The translations under genes were made by a program, and so were the position numbers. DNA of 64,000 nt from Mesorhizobium huakuii (GTDB lineage: Bacteria > Pseudomonadota > Alphaproteobacteria > Rhizobiales > Rhizobiaceae), in assembly GCF_014189455.1 (NCBI RefSeq), contig NZ_CP050296.1, forward strand, positions 6,320,001 to 6,384,000, read 5' to 3'. Position 1 is the first letter of the stretch. Every line of letters starts with the position of its first letter. Of this stretch, positions 10,608 to 19,194 are shown one piece after another. The notes under the pieces were generated by a model. That model did no database searches. It was not told the DNA's origin and saw nothing but the letters and a program-made list of their open reading frames with translations.

Positions 10608-11249
10608 ATGGATAGCGTCAAGACTACCGCCGACATGCGTCTGGTTGGGGGGCACGCCTGCCTCGACTTTGTCAACACGGTCGACGCGCGGCGCGAGCGG
10701 TGGGGGCCAGACCTCTTGCAGACCTACGCCGATCTGGTCGTCTGGGCCGGACGGGTCGACTTGATCGAGAACGATGAGGCGCGCGGACTGCTCGCCGAAG
10801 CTTCCGCTAGGCCAGCCCTGGCGGTGGAGGCGCTGAAGCGTGCCAAAACCTTGCGCGAGGCGCTTTACGCCGCTCTTCATGCCGAGGCGGCAGGTGCAAT
10901 CGTGCCGGAAGACGCCTTGCAAACCATTCGCGACGCTGTCGCTCAGGCCATGCCGAAGCGCTCGTTTTCCAACGTCGGTGACCGGCTCGCCTGGCAATGG
11001 ACGGAGAGGAGCAACCTGAACACCATCAGCTGGCGCGTCGCCTTTGGGGCAGCTGAGTTCATGGTGGCGAGGCATGACCGCCGCAGTGTGCGCGAATGCA
11101 CAGGGCCGAACTGCGGTTGGCTTTTCATCGATACTTCGCGCGGCGGGCGCAGGCGGTGGTGCTCGGACGAGAGCTGCGGCGCACACACCCGCGTCAGGCG
11201 CTTCAGGGCAAAGGCGGATGCCGCACGAAGCGCGATCCGCAGAAACTAG
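10608..11249 (+). CDS. CGNR zinc-finger protein (ABATE-CGNR domain regulator)
   Basis: The 213-residue protein has an N-terminal ABATE-type domain starting with LVGGHACLDFVNTVD and a C-terminal zinc finger: CTGPNCGWLFIDTSRGGRRR followed by WCSDESCG. The order C-x4-C...C-x4-C is the CGNR pattern (here CGWL in place of CGNR). Family members are thought to bind DNA or RNA and regulate stress or xenobiotic genes. The start is the ATG at 10608. It likely regulates the divergent transporter; this is an inference from position. Confidence 0.85.
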   Translation: MDSVKTTADMRLVGGHACLDFVNTVDARRERWGPDLLQTYADLVVWAGRVDLIENDEARGLLAEASARPALAVEALKRAKTLREALYAALHAEAAGAIVPEDALQTIRDAVAQAMPKRSFSNVGDRLAWQWTERSNLNTISWRVAFGAAEFMVARHDRRSVRECTGPNCGWLFIDTSRGGRRRWCSDESCGAHTRVRRFRAKADAARSAIRRN

Positions 11250-11358
11250 CGTCGCAAATTTGCAACAGGCTCAGCTGCCATACGAGGAGCAAGCTCGGTG
11301 GCAACATGAGCGACTATGTTTCCGGGAACCCGTGCCACCGCATTCAAGGCTGCGGCCT

Positions 11359-11781
11359 TTACCTCTGGAGGTGACGGCGAAGTAGTCGGATGTTGCGGTT
11401 GTTGGCTTTAAAATAAACGTCGAAGATCGACCCGAGAACAGGAACGCTTCCTACCACTGTATCAAGCAGTACGTTCCCTAACATGCGGCCGACCAAGCCA
11501 TTTCCAGCCCCGCAGTTTCGGGCTCGCAAGACGATATAGGCCGAGACCAGGCCCGTCGCCACATCTCCGAGTACGGGCACCAGACCCACCAGGGCATCCA
11601 GTCCATAGCGAACTGACGTCCCGGGAATGCGCCAGCGGGAATCAAGTAAAGCGGCTAATAGATCCAGCTCGGCGATTGCTTTTTCTGCCTCAGGGTCGCG
11701 ATGGCCCTGCCCGCGCGTCCCAGCCGCCGGGCGTGTGCGATTTACCAGACCTCCCCGGTCTAGAGTTGTCACTCTAGACAT
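11359..11781 (-). CDS. DUF4112 membrane protein
   Basis: About 140 residues; the C-terminal part has the DUF4112 pattern LLDSRWRIPGTSVRYGLDAL, then GLVPVLGDVATGLVSAYIVL and a second GSVPVLGSIFDVYFKANNRN motif, with two membrane segments. The start at 11779-11781 overlaps the end of the upstream DUF937 gene by 8 bases, indicating coupled translation. Function unknown. Confidence 0.82.
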   Translation of the reverse strand: MSRVTTLDRGGLVNRTRPAAGTRGQGHRDPEAEKAIAELDLLAALLDSRWRIPGTSVRYGLDALVGLVPVLGDVATGLVSAYIVLRARNCGAGNGLVGRMLGNVLLDTVVGSVPVLGSIFDVYFKANNRNIRLLRRHLQR

Positions 11782-12262
11782 CGCCGGCTGAATTCTTGGC
11801 TTGCGGCCAACGGGGCACGTCGTCGAGCAGGGTGGTCTCATCCGAGCCTTGGGCTGGCTCAGGTGGCAAATTGCCATTTGGCGTCATCTTGTTGACAGCC
11901 TCGGGCAAATCTCGCGTGATCCTGCGTAGGAGGTCCTCGCGCGAAAGACCCGTCTGCAGCGAAAGGGAAGTGAGCGTGTCTTCGTCTATTGCCGCTTCCA
12001 CGTCGCTTGGCTGGATCGGCTCGTTCGGCCCGGTGCCAACCCAGGAGTCGACCTTCGATCCTGCCCCTGCCCCTCTGAATCGGTCGAGGATGTCGCCAAG
12101 GGCCGTCCCCGACACCCCTTTCGATATCTGATCCAGAATCCCGCCTTGCGGGTCGTTGGGATTACGATTTCCCGCCCCACGGATCATGTCGCCGATCTTG
12201 TCGCGATTTTGGTATGCCAGGACGCCAAGCATCGCGATCGCCAATTTTCCCAGATTTGCCAT
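11774..12262 (-). CDS. DUF937 (YidB-like) protein
   Basis: This 162-residue protein fits the YidB-like DUF937 pattern: an N-terminal hydrophobic helix, a Gly-rich linker (GGILDQISKGVSGTALGDIL) and a C-terminal helical domain with LSLQTGLSREDLLRRITRDL near the DLPEAVNKMTPNG motif. A GGAGG-type ribosome site precedes the ATG at 12262. It is the first gene of a two-gene unit with DUF4112. Function unknown; YidB-like proteins are abundant in the envelope of many proteobacteria. Confidence 0.8.
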   Translation of the reverse strand: MANLGKLAIAMLGVLAYQNRDKIGDMIRGAGNRNPNDPQGGILDQISKGVSGTALGDILDRFRGAGAGSKVDSWVGTGPNEPIQPSDVEAAIDEDTLTSLSLQTGLSREDLLRRITRDLPEAVNKMTPNGNLPPEPAQGSDETTLLDDVPRWPQAKNSAGDV

Positions 12263-12444
12263 TTTGATCCTCCACGGTTCACATGGAGGAAGGGCTCAGC
12301 TTCACAAAAGTTCCGCGAGATCTAATGTGTCGTTGCGGCGCTGTTCGGAGGGTTCGACGAGTCTATCCGACTGGGATGTGAGGACCGTTGCGACATCAAG
12401 GTTGTACTAAAGCGTTGAATCACAATGCCTTGCGCCGAGATAAC

Positions 12445-12469
12445 GGAACCAAATAGGCCGTGTCGCGTC
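12445..12469 (+). promoter_or_regulatory. Near-match EcfG-type promoter for the first L,D-transpeptidase
   Basis: GGAAC at 12445-12449, 16 bases, then CGTC at 12466-12469. The consensus for the general-stress sigma factor is GGAAC-N16/17-CGTT, so the last base deviates. It lies 32 bases before the ATG at 12502. Confidence 0.5.
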
Positions 12470-12501
12470 ATATAGGCAGGTTCCCGTCCGGAGTGAAATT
12501 A

Positions 12502-13500
12502 ATGATCAGGCTCCTTGTTGTCGCCGCAGCGTTCCTCCTCGCTTGTGGCGGGGCGGAAGCGGCTAAGCTGGACTTGGCTGCCGTCAACCAGGCGAAATTC
12601 GCATCCGACACCCCAAAGGGTTTCAACCCAGCCGTTCTGAAGGCACAGATTCTCTTGGATCGCGCGCGCTTCTCGCCAGGCCTGATCGACGGCCACCTTG
12701 GAGAGAGCTTCACCAAAGCGATCAGCGCCTTCCAAACGGCGAACGGATTCCCGTCCGATGGCAAGCTCACCCAGGAAACCTGGGACAAGCTGCTGGCTAC
12801 GTCCGCGAGCCCGGTCCTGGTCACCTATGAGCTGACGCGCAAGGATGTGCGCGGACCTTTTACAAAGCGAGTTCCGGCTCGCCTGGAGCGCATGGCCCGG
12901 CTGTCGAGGCTCGGCTATCGCAATGCGGCCGAGAAGCTGGCGGAGCGCTTCCATATCAGCGAACCCCTGTTGCAAAGGCTCAATCCGGGCATCGGCTTAA
13001 GAAAGGCCGGCACGAAGTTGCTGGTCCCTGATATTGGCCGGGGCAACCCTCCCGCCGCCATTGCCGAGGTTGAGGTCGACAAGGAGGCTCGCGTGCTACG
13101 CGCGCTTGACCCTTCCGGTAAAGCGCTCGCAGTCTACCCCGCCTCGATCGGGAGCGACGAAAAGCCCGCGCCGAGTGGCCAGGCAGAGGTCAAACGCGTG
13201 GTGCACAATCCGACCTATCACTACGATCCCCACTTCGCTTTCAAGGGCGTCAAGACCAAGCGCCCCTTCACCATTGCTGCCGGCCCGAACAATCCGGTGG
13301 GGTCTATATGGATCGATCTGTCGATCGAAAGCTACGGCATTCACGGCACGCCCGAACCCGGCAAGATCGGCAAGACTTTCTCGCATGGCTGCATCAGGCT
13401 GACGAACTGGGATGCCGAAGACCTCGCCTCGATGGTGCAAAAGGGGACGAAAGTTACCTTCAAGGACGAAATGGCGGACGCTGGCGACACACCGAAGTAG
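12502..13500 (+). CDS. L,D-transpeptidase (YkuD) with peptidoglycan-binding domain
   Basis: The 332-residue protein starts with a signal peptide (MIRLLVVAAAFLLACGGAEA), then a peptidoglycan-binding-like region (LLDRARFSPGLIDGHLG, AFQTANGF), a linker, and a YkuD catalytic domain. The catalytic motif is complete: His in YGIHGTPEPGKIG and Cys in SHGCIRLTNWD. It would form 3-3 crosslinks or attach proteins to peptidoglycan in the periplasm. A near-match stress promoter precedes it. A paralogue lies at 31953-33047 with the same domain order. Confidence 0.93.
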   Translation: MIRLLVVAAAFLLACGGAEAAKLDLAAVNQAKFASDTPKGFNPAVLKAQILLDRARFSPGLIDGHLGESFTKAISAFQTANGFPSDGKLTQETWDKLLATSASPVLVTYELTRKDVRGPFTKRVPARLERMARLSRLGYRNAAEKLAERFHISEPLLQRLNPGIGLRKAGTKLLVPDIGRGNPPAAIAEVEVDKEARVLRALDPSGKALAVYPASIGSDEKPAPSGQAEVKRVVHNPTYHYDPHFAFKGVKTKRPFTIAAGPNNPVGSIWIDLSIESYGIHGTPEPGKIGKTFSHGCIRLTNWDAEDLASMVQKGTKVTFKDEMADAGDTPK

Positions 13501-13585
13501 GCATACCGCACCAATCGGGTTGACCTGAAAGTCAGAACGCCTCTACCGTGTCGGAGTTTGGTGCACCGACGCGACGATTTCCGGG

Positions 13586-13942
13586 CTACTTAGAGAACCA
13601 TCGGTCTCGACTAGACCCACTAGCGTTGAGGGCGACCCCCAGTAGCAGACCCATCGCGGCGCCGAGAATGAAGGCGGTCGACACAGTTCCAGGATTATCC
13701 TGGACGGCCCCCGAAACAGATTGAGCCCCGCTCCGAAGCACCTGAGCTGTACGGCCGGCCCCATCGGCAGCGCTGTCATACCAGCCTCTGGCTTCCTCGA
13801 CGACCTCTTCTGCGCGCTCTGCCAGCGTCCGATTGATCTTGTTGATCTCGCGCTTCAGTTGAGCAACCTGCTTCTCCAAGGCTTCCTGAGCTTCGCGCTG
13901 CGTCGGCCTCGGTGTCGCGGCTTCGTTTGGATCATCGGCCAT
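13586..13942 (-). CDS. DUF883/ElaB-YqjD-like membrane protein
   Basis: This 118-residue protein begins MADDPNEAATPRPTQREAQE, followed by a long charged helix predicted to be a coiled coil, and one C-terminal membrane segment (FILGAAMGLLLGVALNA). ElaB/YqjD proteins are stress-induced, bind ribosomes and sit in the inner membrane. An exact EcfG-type promoter lies 28 bases upstream of the start, which fits stress control and supports this start over upstream ones. Confidence 0.82.
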   Translation of the reverse strand: MADDPNEAATPRPTQREAQEALEKQVAQLKREINKINRTLAERAEEVVEEARGWYDSAADGAGRTAQVLRSGAQSVSGAVQDNPGTVSTAFILGAAMGLLLGVALNASGSSRDRWFSK

Positions 13943-13969
13943 CTTCGGACTCCTTGATTGTGAACGCTC

Positions 13970-13995
13970 AACGACTAACGGCCGCGTAAGGTTCC
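13970..13995 (-). promoter_or_regulatory. EcfG-type stress promoter for DUF883 gene
   Basis: On the minus strand GGAAC (13995-13991), a 17-base spacer, and CGTT (13973-13970). This is an exact match to the alphaproteobacterial general-stress promoter. It faces the DUF883 gene starting at 13942. Confidence 0.78.
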
Positions 13996-14213
13996 TATCG
14001 AAGAAAACGCCGGACCGCGGCGGACCTAAGTGTCCGCTTCGGCCGGTGCCTTTCGGGCAGCCTCCCAGCAGCCGGCGCCGCCTTTTTGCTCGACTGTCGC
14101 CCAGCATCCGGTGGACTTTGCCGTAACGGACGTAAGCGACAATTTGTCCTTACGTTAGCTTGCTCATGGATGCGGTTGGCTGCATGGCCACTGCCCGCAG
14201 CCGGTCTGGGCAC

Positions 14214-14239
14214 GGAACGGCCCAGAGCCCTGCCGCGTT
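14214..14239 (+). promoter_or_regulatory. EcfG-type stress promoter for a 76-residue protein
   Basis: GGAAC at 14214-14218, 17-base spacer, CGTT at 14236-14239. It is an exact match and lies 34 bases before the ATG at 14273, which supports the reality of that small gene. Confidence 0.75.
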
Positions 14240-14272
14240 GGTTACAGTGCCGCTGATTAGGAGATCAAACAA

Positions 14273-14503
14273 ATGTCTGTCCCTTCGGACTATCGAACCA
14301 ACAGAGCCGACTATGCGATTGCTGCGCGACGTGGCCGAGCGATCACAAATGATGATGATGATGGCGATAAGCTACTGGCAAGAAAAAAGTCGCTTTGGCT
14401 AAAAGATCGGAGATTCGCCAAATTGGCAGAAAATCCGGCACAAAGCGCTCCACAACCTAAAGCCAGACCGCGGCTAGGCGAACAACCAAGCGGCAGGAAG
14501 TAA
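14273..14503 (+). CDS. Small basic hypothetical protein
   Basis: The 76-residue frame is preceded by AGGAG about 11 bases upstream and by an exact EcfG-type promoter. The protein is rich in Arg, Lys and Asp (ITNDDDDGDKLLARKKSL), has no signal peptide or membrane segment and no recognised domain. Function unknown; the promoter suggests stress expression. Confidence 0.55.
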   Translation: MSVPSDYRTNRADYAIAARRGRAITNDDDDGDKLLARKKSLWLKDRRFAKLAENPAQSAPQPKARPRLGEQPSGRK

Positions 14504-14568
14504 AATTGAGCGAATCAGCAGAATACCAGCGCCCCCGCAGGGCGCGGCGATTCAGATTTGGTAGTCAC

Positions 14569-15627
14569 TCACTGAGCGACCTTGCCAAGCGTATCGGCAA
14601 CAACCGCCCCTCGCTGGCCCATCGGCAATGGCGGCCCGGTGGTTGAATCGCGCGATGTCTGATGTTCCATTTCAGCGTTGATCGCGGCGCCGACAATGAG
14701 AATGACGACCGAAATCCAGGTCCACATCATTAAGCCGACCATGGCGCCTAGTGATCCGTATGTTACGTTGTAATTGGCGAAATGCTGCAGATAGAATGAG
14801 AACAGCCACGACGCGACCAACCAGACCAGCGTTGCCATCACGGCACCCCAACTCAGCCAGCGCCATTTGGCTTTCGCCCGGCTCGGGCCGAACCGGTAAA
14901 TGAGCGATATCCCGGTGAGTACGGCCAGCATGAGAACAGGCCACCTCCCTAAAACGAAGAGCAATTCTGCCCATTTGTCGAGATACAAGTACGACAAGAC
15001 GGCGGGAACCACACCGACGGCCAGGAGCAAAACGATGCCGATCATCAAAGCACCCATGGTGAAGGCGATCGACATGATGTTTAGTCTGAGAAAGCTGCGT
15101 TTTTCAGGCTCCGCATAGGCGATGTTCATAGCGTCGAAAAGCGCCTTGATACCGCTGTTGGCGCTCCACAGGGCAATAGACAGGCCGACGAAAAACCCTA
15201 CGCCAAGAGCGCTGGTGTTCTGATGTGCCAGCGCCTGTAGTTGCTGACGAATGAGATCGAGTCCGGTCGAAGGAAGCAAGCCAGCGAGATAGGAAACGTG
15301 ATCGGCTACGCTTACTGGATCAGCTACAAACCCGTATAAAGAGATGAAGGCCGCTAAAGCCGGAAACAGAGCAAGCAGCAGGTAGAACGTAGCCCCAGCC
15401 GCCACGAGCAGCATGCGATTCTTGTTGAATTCCTCCCACACGCGCCAAGCGATATCCTTCCACCCCAGGGCAGGAATCTGGGATGGCCATTCAGCCTCCC
15501 TGCCTCGCTCTTGCCCGACCTCACCTGCAGTCGTTAAGCGAGCCTTCGACGAATTTGCCGCGTGCCGTTCCGCCTCCCTGTCAATAAGAGATTTGCCTTC
15601 TGTGTGCTCAAGTGGTTTTGCTGGCAT
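14569..15627 (-). CDS. YihY/BrkB-family inner-membrane protein
   Basis: The 352-residue protein has a polar N-terminal extension of about 65 residues, then about six membrane segments characteristic of the YihY/virulence factor BrkB family, beginning with AWRVWEEFNKNRMLLVAAG and including ALWSANSGIKALFDAMNIAY. These proteins are inner-membrane and of uncertain function. An exact stress promoter lies about 125 bases upstream at 15753-15778. No defect is seen. Confidence 0.88.
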   Translation of the reverse strand: MPAKPLEHTEGKSLIDREAERHAANSSKARLTTAGEVGQERGREAEWPSQIPALGWKDIAWRVWEEFNKNRMLLVAAGATFYLLLALFPALAAFISLYGFVADPVSVADHVSYLAGLLPSTGLDLIRQQLQALAHQNTSALGVGFFVGLSIALWSANSGIKALFDAMNIAYAEPEKRSFLRLNIMSIAFTMGALMIGIVLLLAVGVVPAVLSYLYLDKWAELLFVLGRWPVLMLAVLTGISLIYRFGPSRAKAKWRWLSWGAVMATLVWLVASWLFSFYLQHFANYNVTYGSLGAMVGLMMWTWISVVILIVGAAINAEMEHQTSRDSTTGPPLPMGQRGAVVADTLGKVAQ

Positions 15628-15752
15628 TTCGAACAGTTCGCATCGTCCATTAATCGGGGTTCAATCTTCGACGTTGCATCGGACTTAACGCAATGGCGCG
15701 GTGACCGAATGGGAGGCTGCTAGCGTGTCCTGGATAATTTCCACTACGATGT

Positions 15753-15778
15753 AACGCGTCAAAATCCACCGAAGTTCC
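15753..15778 (-). promoter_or_regulatory. EcfG-type stress promoter for the YihY gene
   Basis: Minus-strand GGAAC (15778-15774), 17-base spacer, CGTT (15756-15753). Exact match, directed at the YihY start at 15627. Confidence 0.7.
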
Positions 15779-16020
15779 AGGAATGAGACGTGGGGTTCGA
15801 TCCAGAACTTTCCGGCTCGGGTTTTGAGCTCGGCGCGCCCAACGATGTCGCTGTGCCTTGATAGGATGGAATGTGCCGCCAAGGCGAACGATGACCGAAC
15901 TGGTCGAACACATGGAGGATCGGTGCTGGTAGCCTCAGTGAAAATCAGAAATCGGTCGCCGCGCTATCCCGGGCTTACGACTTCTCTGACTGGGGTGGGT
16001 GTGGAGTGCGAACGAGCTTT

Positions 16021-16045
16021 GGAACATTAGTGGTTGTGGACTGTT
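16021..16045 (+). promoter_or_regulatory. Near-match EcfG-type promoter for a 25-residue peptide
   Basis: GGAAC at 16021-16025, 16-base spacer, TGTT at 16042-16045. One base differs from consensus. The next start on this strand is the peptide at 16143. Confidence 0.4.
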
Positions 16046-16142
16046 GAGGTAGTTCTTCGGATGCCGCTTCTTAGCGTAGGAGGCGGGGCGTGCCGTGCCA
16101 TCCGTCCCTCATTTGGCGGGCTCCTTTAGCAGAAAGCGAGAG

Positions 16143-16220
16143 ATGATGAATCGGATTATTTGGGTTGTTGGCGCGATCGTAATTGTCCTTTTTATCTTAG
16201 GCTTCCTAGGACTGAGATAA
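16143..16220 (+). CDS. 25-residue single-pass membrane peptide
   Basis: The reading frame from the ATG at 16143 to TAA at 16218-16220 encodes 25 residues: a short polar N-terminus (MMNRIIW), one hydrophobic helix (VVGAIVIVLFILGFLG) and a final LR. A purine-rich GAAAGCGAGAG element precedes the ATG. A closely similar sequence, VVGAVVIVILILGFLGLR, is present at 36809-36862 in degraded context, which argues that this is a real peptide family. It would sit in the inner membrane; function unknown. Confidence 0.6.
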   Translation: MMNRIIWVVGAIVIVLFILGFLGLR

Positions 16221-16469
16221 CCCTGCGCGATAAGCCGTCCGCGGCAGCGCGGTCACGCTGCACTTGACTTGCACATCCTGCCAACGTCGCCTTTGGGGAG
16301 GGCAAGCCGCTTTTTGCTTTCAAAGTAGCTGGTGTCTTCGGATTACTGGATCCTCACCTTGGCGCAGCACCTGACGCTCTGGCGAGTCTCACTTACCAAT
16401 CCAGATGCCAATCCGCTCATACGACGCATATTTGCTTCGGACGCAGCCGCAACCGTTGGCTCATCCGGA

Positions 16470-17078
16470 TCAGATCACCGTATCCGTCCAGCGCACGATA
16501 TCCTTCGCCGCCTCGCCGAATGCGCTGTTGAGCGCGCTGACATAGGCGGGATTGCCGCTGCCCGAAACAGGGGCGGATGCGGCGAAGCTTTTCGAGGCGC
16601 GCACCTCGCCGTTGCGGTCGTTCAGGATGCGCACGAAGAGGTTGACCTCGGCGTGCTCGCCGCCATTGACGCGGACTTCGAAGGAGCGAACCTCCACGAT
16701 GACCTGATAGTCGATCGCCAGCCCCTCGCCCGGCTTGCCGACGCCGGCAAAACTGCCGGAGCGTTGGAAGGTTTCGGCCAGCCGTGCTTGCACGATCAGC
16801 GGCAGCCGGTCGGCCCATTGCGCGCCCTTCAAATACTGGATCGAGCGGTCGGACGGCTTGATGACGATGTTCTGACTGTCCAGCGCCTTGAGCGCGGATG
16901 GCTGGGCGATCAGGATCTGGCGGCGGCTATGACCATGGGCGTCGATCGACGGGGCGGAAAGCTCGAATGTATCGAGCGGCGCTGGTTTCCCTCCCAATGC
17001 CGCGCAACCGGCAAGCGTCAAGCCAAGCAACGCCAAACCAGCATTCAGGGCGTCCGATTTGACCCCAAGCGATTTCAC
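16470..17078 (-). CDS. ABC-type transport auxiliary lipoprotein (PqiC/DUF330-like)
   Basis: This 202-residue protein has a lipoprotein signal peptide with lipobox LTLAGC, then the DUF330 pattern with QWADRLPLIVQARLAETFQR, DYQVIVEVRSFEVRVNGGEH and a C-terminal FGEAAKDIVRWTDTVI. Such lipoproteins work at the outer membrane with MCE-type lipid transport systems, but no MCE gene is next to it, so it is an orphan. Two degraded relatives are in the window, a C-terminal piece at 34881-34982 and a longer one around 40370-40690. Confidence 0.85.
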   Translation of the reverse strand: MKSLGVKSDALNAGLALLGLTLAGCAALGGKPAPLDTFELSAPSIDAHGHSRRQILIAQPSALKALDSQNIVIKPSDRSIQYLKGAQWADRLPLIVQARLAETFQRSGSFAGVGKPGEGLAIDYQVIVEVRSFEVRVNGGEHAEVNLFVRILNDRNGEVRASKSFAASAPVSGSGNPAYVSALNSAFGEAAKDIVRWTDTVI

Positions 17079-17122
17079 ACGCGATCACCCTTTATTCCCA
17101 ATATTTCTAAACCTGACAAACC

Positions 17123-17147
17123 GGAACAAAGCAACACAGTCCGCGTT
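17123..17147 (+). promoter_or_regulatory. EcfG-type stress promoter for the DUF2062 gene
   Basis: GGAAC at 17123-17127, 16-base spacer, CGTT at 17144-17147. Exact match, 69 bases before the GTG start at 17216. Confidence 0.78.
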
Positions 17148-17215
17148 TTTTGTAGCTAGAGCCGATTACATTCCGACGGACAAGTCACCCAGCGTGGGCG
17201 GAGTTAGGAACGAGA

Positions 17216-17851
17216 GTGCTCTTTCGACGCCGGAACCCTGATGGTTTCTTCGAGCGCTTACGCACCTATATGTGGCCGCGCAGTTCCTTCTCGCGCTCGC
17301 TCCAGTACTTTTCAAAGCGCATCCTGCGGCTGAACGCCACTCCACACGCCGTGGCGGCAGGGGTCGCGGCGGGGGTCTTTGCCTCATTCTTCCCGGTGGG
17401 TTTCCACTTTGCCATTGCCGCCGTCCTGTGCTGGCTTATCGCAGGAAACCTGGCCGCGGCCGCACTTGGCGCAGTTGTTTTCGGCAATCCGTTTACGTTT
17501 CCCCTGTTGTGGGGCGCCTCCTGGGAGACCGGCAAGATCATCTTGCACGACCGTCTGCCAAGTCACGGCCCGCCTGCGCATCTGAGCGAGATGTTGCATA
17601 ACCTTTCGTTTTCGCAGTTGTGGGGACCGGTGCTCAAGCCGATGCTGATCGGCGCGGTGCCGCTTGGGCTGATCTTTGGTCTGTTGTTCTATGGCATCAC
17701 GCGTTGGTGCATGATTGCTTTCCGCGAACAGAGGCGCAAACGGCTGGCCGAAAAGGCGAGTCGACTTCTTCAGGAAGAAGACAACGCAATACCGCCCACT
17801 CTCCCTAGGCCGCCTGGAAGGCTATGGTGGAAGAGACCCCCGCCGGCTTGA
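17216..17851 (+). CDS. DUF2062 membrane protein
   Basis: The 211-residue protein starts at GTG 17216 (MLFRRRNPDGFFERLRTYMW), then has the DUF2062 core: RLNATPHAVAAGVAAGVFAS, a GNPFTFPLLWGASWETGK turn and about three to four membrane helices, followed by a basic C-terminal tail. The N-terminal LFRRR sequence agrees with family members, supporting the GTG start. Function unknown. The exact upstream EcfG-type site suggests stress induction. Confidence 0.87.
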   Translation: MLFRRRNPDGFFERLRTYMWPRSSFSRSLQYFSKRILRLNATPHAVAAGVAAGVFASFFPVGFHFAIAAVLCWLIAGNLAAAALGAVVFGNPFTFPLLWGASWETGKIILHDRLPSHGPPAHLSEMLHNLSFSQLWGPVLKPMLIGAVPLGLIFGLLFYGITRWCMIAFREQRRKRLAEKASRLLQEEDNAIPPTLPRPPGRLWWKRPPPA

Positions 17852-18192
17852 TGCAGGAAAGCGGCGACGAAGCTCTTGATAAGGCGCATGACGATTTCCG
17901 CGAGATGACCAAGCAACTCGGCGGCGTAACTTTGGCGTAGCTACATTCTTGCAGGAGAAGGGCAGCCAACTCCTGTTCAGTCAGGCGCTGCCGGCGAAGC
18001 GAAGGCCAGCTTCGCGGCGCACAGCACGTTGAACGGCGACATGCCCAAACGCAATGGGAGCGAGTGCAGGCGCTGCGGTGGTGCCGAAGGGTGGCGGAGT
18101 GGATCAGCCAGGTTGCGCGCCAATCGAAATTCTCGAAGGCGAGGAAAAGCTGGGCCACGCCTCGCGCGAGTTCGCGAAGACTGGCTTTGGTC
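17852..18192 (+). other. Intergenic region
   Basis: No supported gene or RNA; short frames on the minus strand (17805-18158) have no conserved features. Confidence 0.4.
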
Positions 18193-18468
18193 TCAAACCC
18201 TATCGAAGGTGAAGGATGTCAGGAGCGTAGTGACGAAATTGCTGGCTTTTTCCTTGACGAGCAGTTCGGTCCATTCGTCCGTACCTCGGAGCATCAGGCC
18301 AGTGTAGATGCTGTCTACCGCAGCCTCTTCTATGCGCTTGATGTGCGACTTGAACACGGTTTCGTCGTCTGTCCTGTAAATATCCCGCACGACCATTCGC
18401 AGGATTTCCTGGATGGCGATCTGCCAGGCGGTATTGATCGTCTGAAGCTCACTCGTCTTTTCGGTCAT
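18193..18468 (-). CDS. Hypothetical protein, 91 residues
   Basis: The start at 18466-18468 (MTEKTSELQTINTAWQIAIQ) is preceded by AAGGAGAG at good spacing, better than the upstream alternative at 18495. The protein is soluble and helical, with regular polar/hydrophobic alternation (EILRMVVRDIYRTDDETVF). No family recognised. It lies downstream of cspA on the same strand, but a strong terminator separates them. Confidence 0.6.
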   Translation of the reverse strand: MTEKTSELQTINTAWQIAIQEILRMVVRDIYRTDDETVFKSHIKRIEEAAVDSIYTGLMLRGTDEWTELLVKEKASNFVTTLLTSFTFDRV

Positions 18469-18547
18469 CCAGCTCTCCTTGATCTTGACGGCCATCGACA
18501 AGAGGCGGGGATACACGCGCAAATTTGTGGTTCGGTCGGCCAGACAT

Positions 18548-18577
18548 AAAAAAGGTCAGGCAAATTTTGCCTGACCT
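18548..18577 (-). terminator. Intrinsic terminator of cspA
   Basis: A stem of AGGTCAGGC and GCCTGACCT with an A/T-rich loop is followed on the minus strand by six T. It lies about 60 bases beyond the cspA stop. Confidence 0.85.
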
Positions 18578-18638
18578 CGCTTGGCCTCACGCTTTCAACA
18601 GTGCCAGTACATCCGTGGTCAAAGGAAAGCTGAACCGA

Positions 18639-18848
18639 TCAGACGGCCTGCAGGTTGCAGGCAGACATTTTGCCCGACTTGCTGTCGCGCTCCATCTCAT
18701 AACCGATCTTCTGACCTTCGACGATTTCGCGCATTCCGGCGCGTTCGACGGCAGAGATGTGAACGAAAGCGTCGGCGCCGCCGCTGTCAGGCTGAATGAA
18801 GCCGAAGCCCTTGGTGGAGTTGAACCATTTAACTGTGCCAGTGGTCAT
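18639..18848 (-). CDS. cspA: Cold-shock protein CspA family
   Basis: This 69-residue protein is a complete cold-shock domain: MTTGTVKWFNSTKGFGFIQP contains RNP1 (KGFGFI), and DAFVHISAV contains RNP2. It binds single-stranded RNA or DNA in the cytoplasm and acts as an RNA chaperone. It has its own terminator. The 5' leader may be long, as in other csp genes, but no motif was proved. Confidence 0.95.
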   Translation of the reverse strand: MTTGTVKWFNSTKGFGFIQPDSGGADAFVHISAVERAGMREIVEGQKIGYEMERDSKSGKMSACNLQAV

Positions 18849-19194
18849 GATGAACCCTTTTCATAGCAATATTGGACGACGGCAACGCGAGAGCGTTGCC
18901 GATTGTGACGATGACGATTTTGAAGGGAAGGTTCGTTCAGGGCGCGGTGCCAAACGCGCGATAACCAAAGCTCAGCAAGCAATATCGACAGCCAAATTCA
19001 TATCCTACCGCAATGGCGACGTCAACTTTTGGTTTTGGAAATTGTGACTTCAACTCTCTTGTAAGATGCATTCGGCTCCCTGCCTCGGGCCAGTGACTGG
19101 GTAGCAGCGCTATTGCGAACGGCGTCTGGTTCCTCACGGCAGCCATGCAAAATTGTGCATTGCACAACGCCTCGCATCACTCGATGTTAACCAG
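18849..19194 (-). other. Leader/intergenic region upstream of cspA
   Basis: No protein gene is supported. It contains the cspA leader on the minus strand and probably the promoter of the small RNA gene on the plus strand. A palindrome TTGTGCATTGCACAA occurs at 19152-19166. Confidence 0.4.

Larger units (their letters stand above)
15628..16142 (-). other. Intergenic region between YihY and a small peptide gene
   Basis: No intact gene is supported. It holds the minus-strand stress promoter at 15753-15778 and the plus-strand near match at 16021-16045. A 65-codon minus-strand frame (15685-15882) is not called because the promoter lies inside it. Confidence 0.5.

Noticed and set aside
15685..15882. 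Minus-strand 65-codon frame
   Set aside because: An exact stress promoter pointing to YihY lies inside it, and it has no ribosome site or family.
16332..17159. Plus-strand open frame of 275 codons
   Set aside because: It is antisense to the lipoprotein gene, which has a lipobox and family motifs; the plus frame has none.
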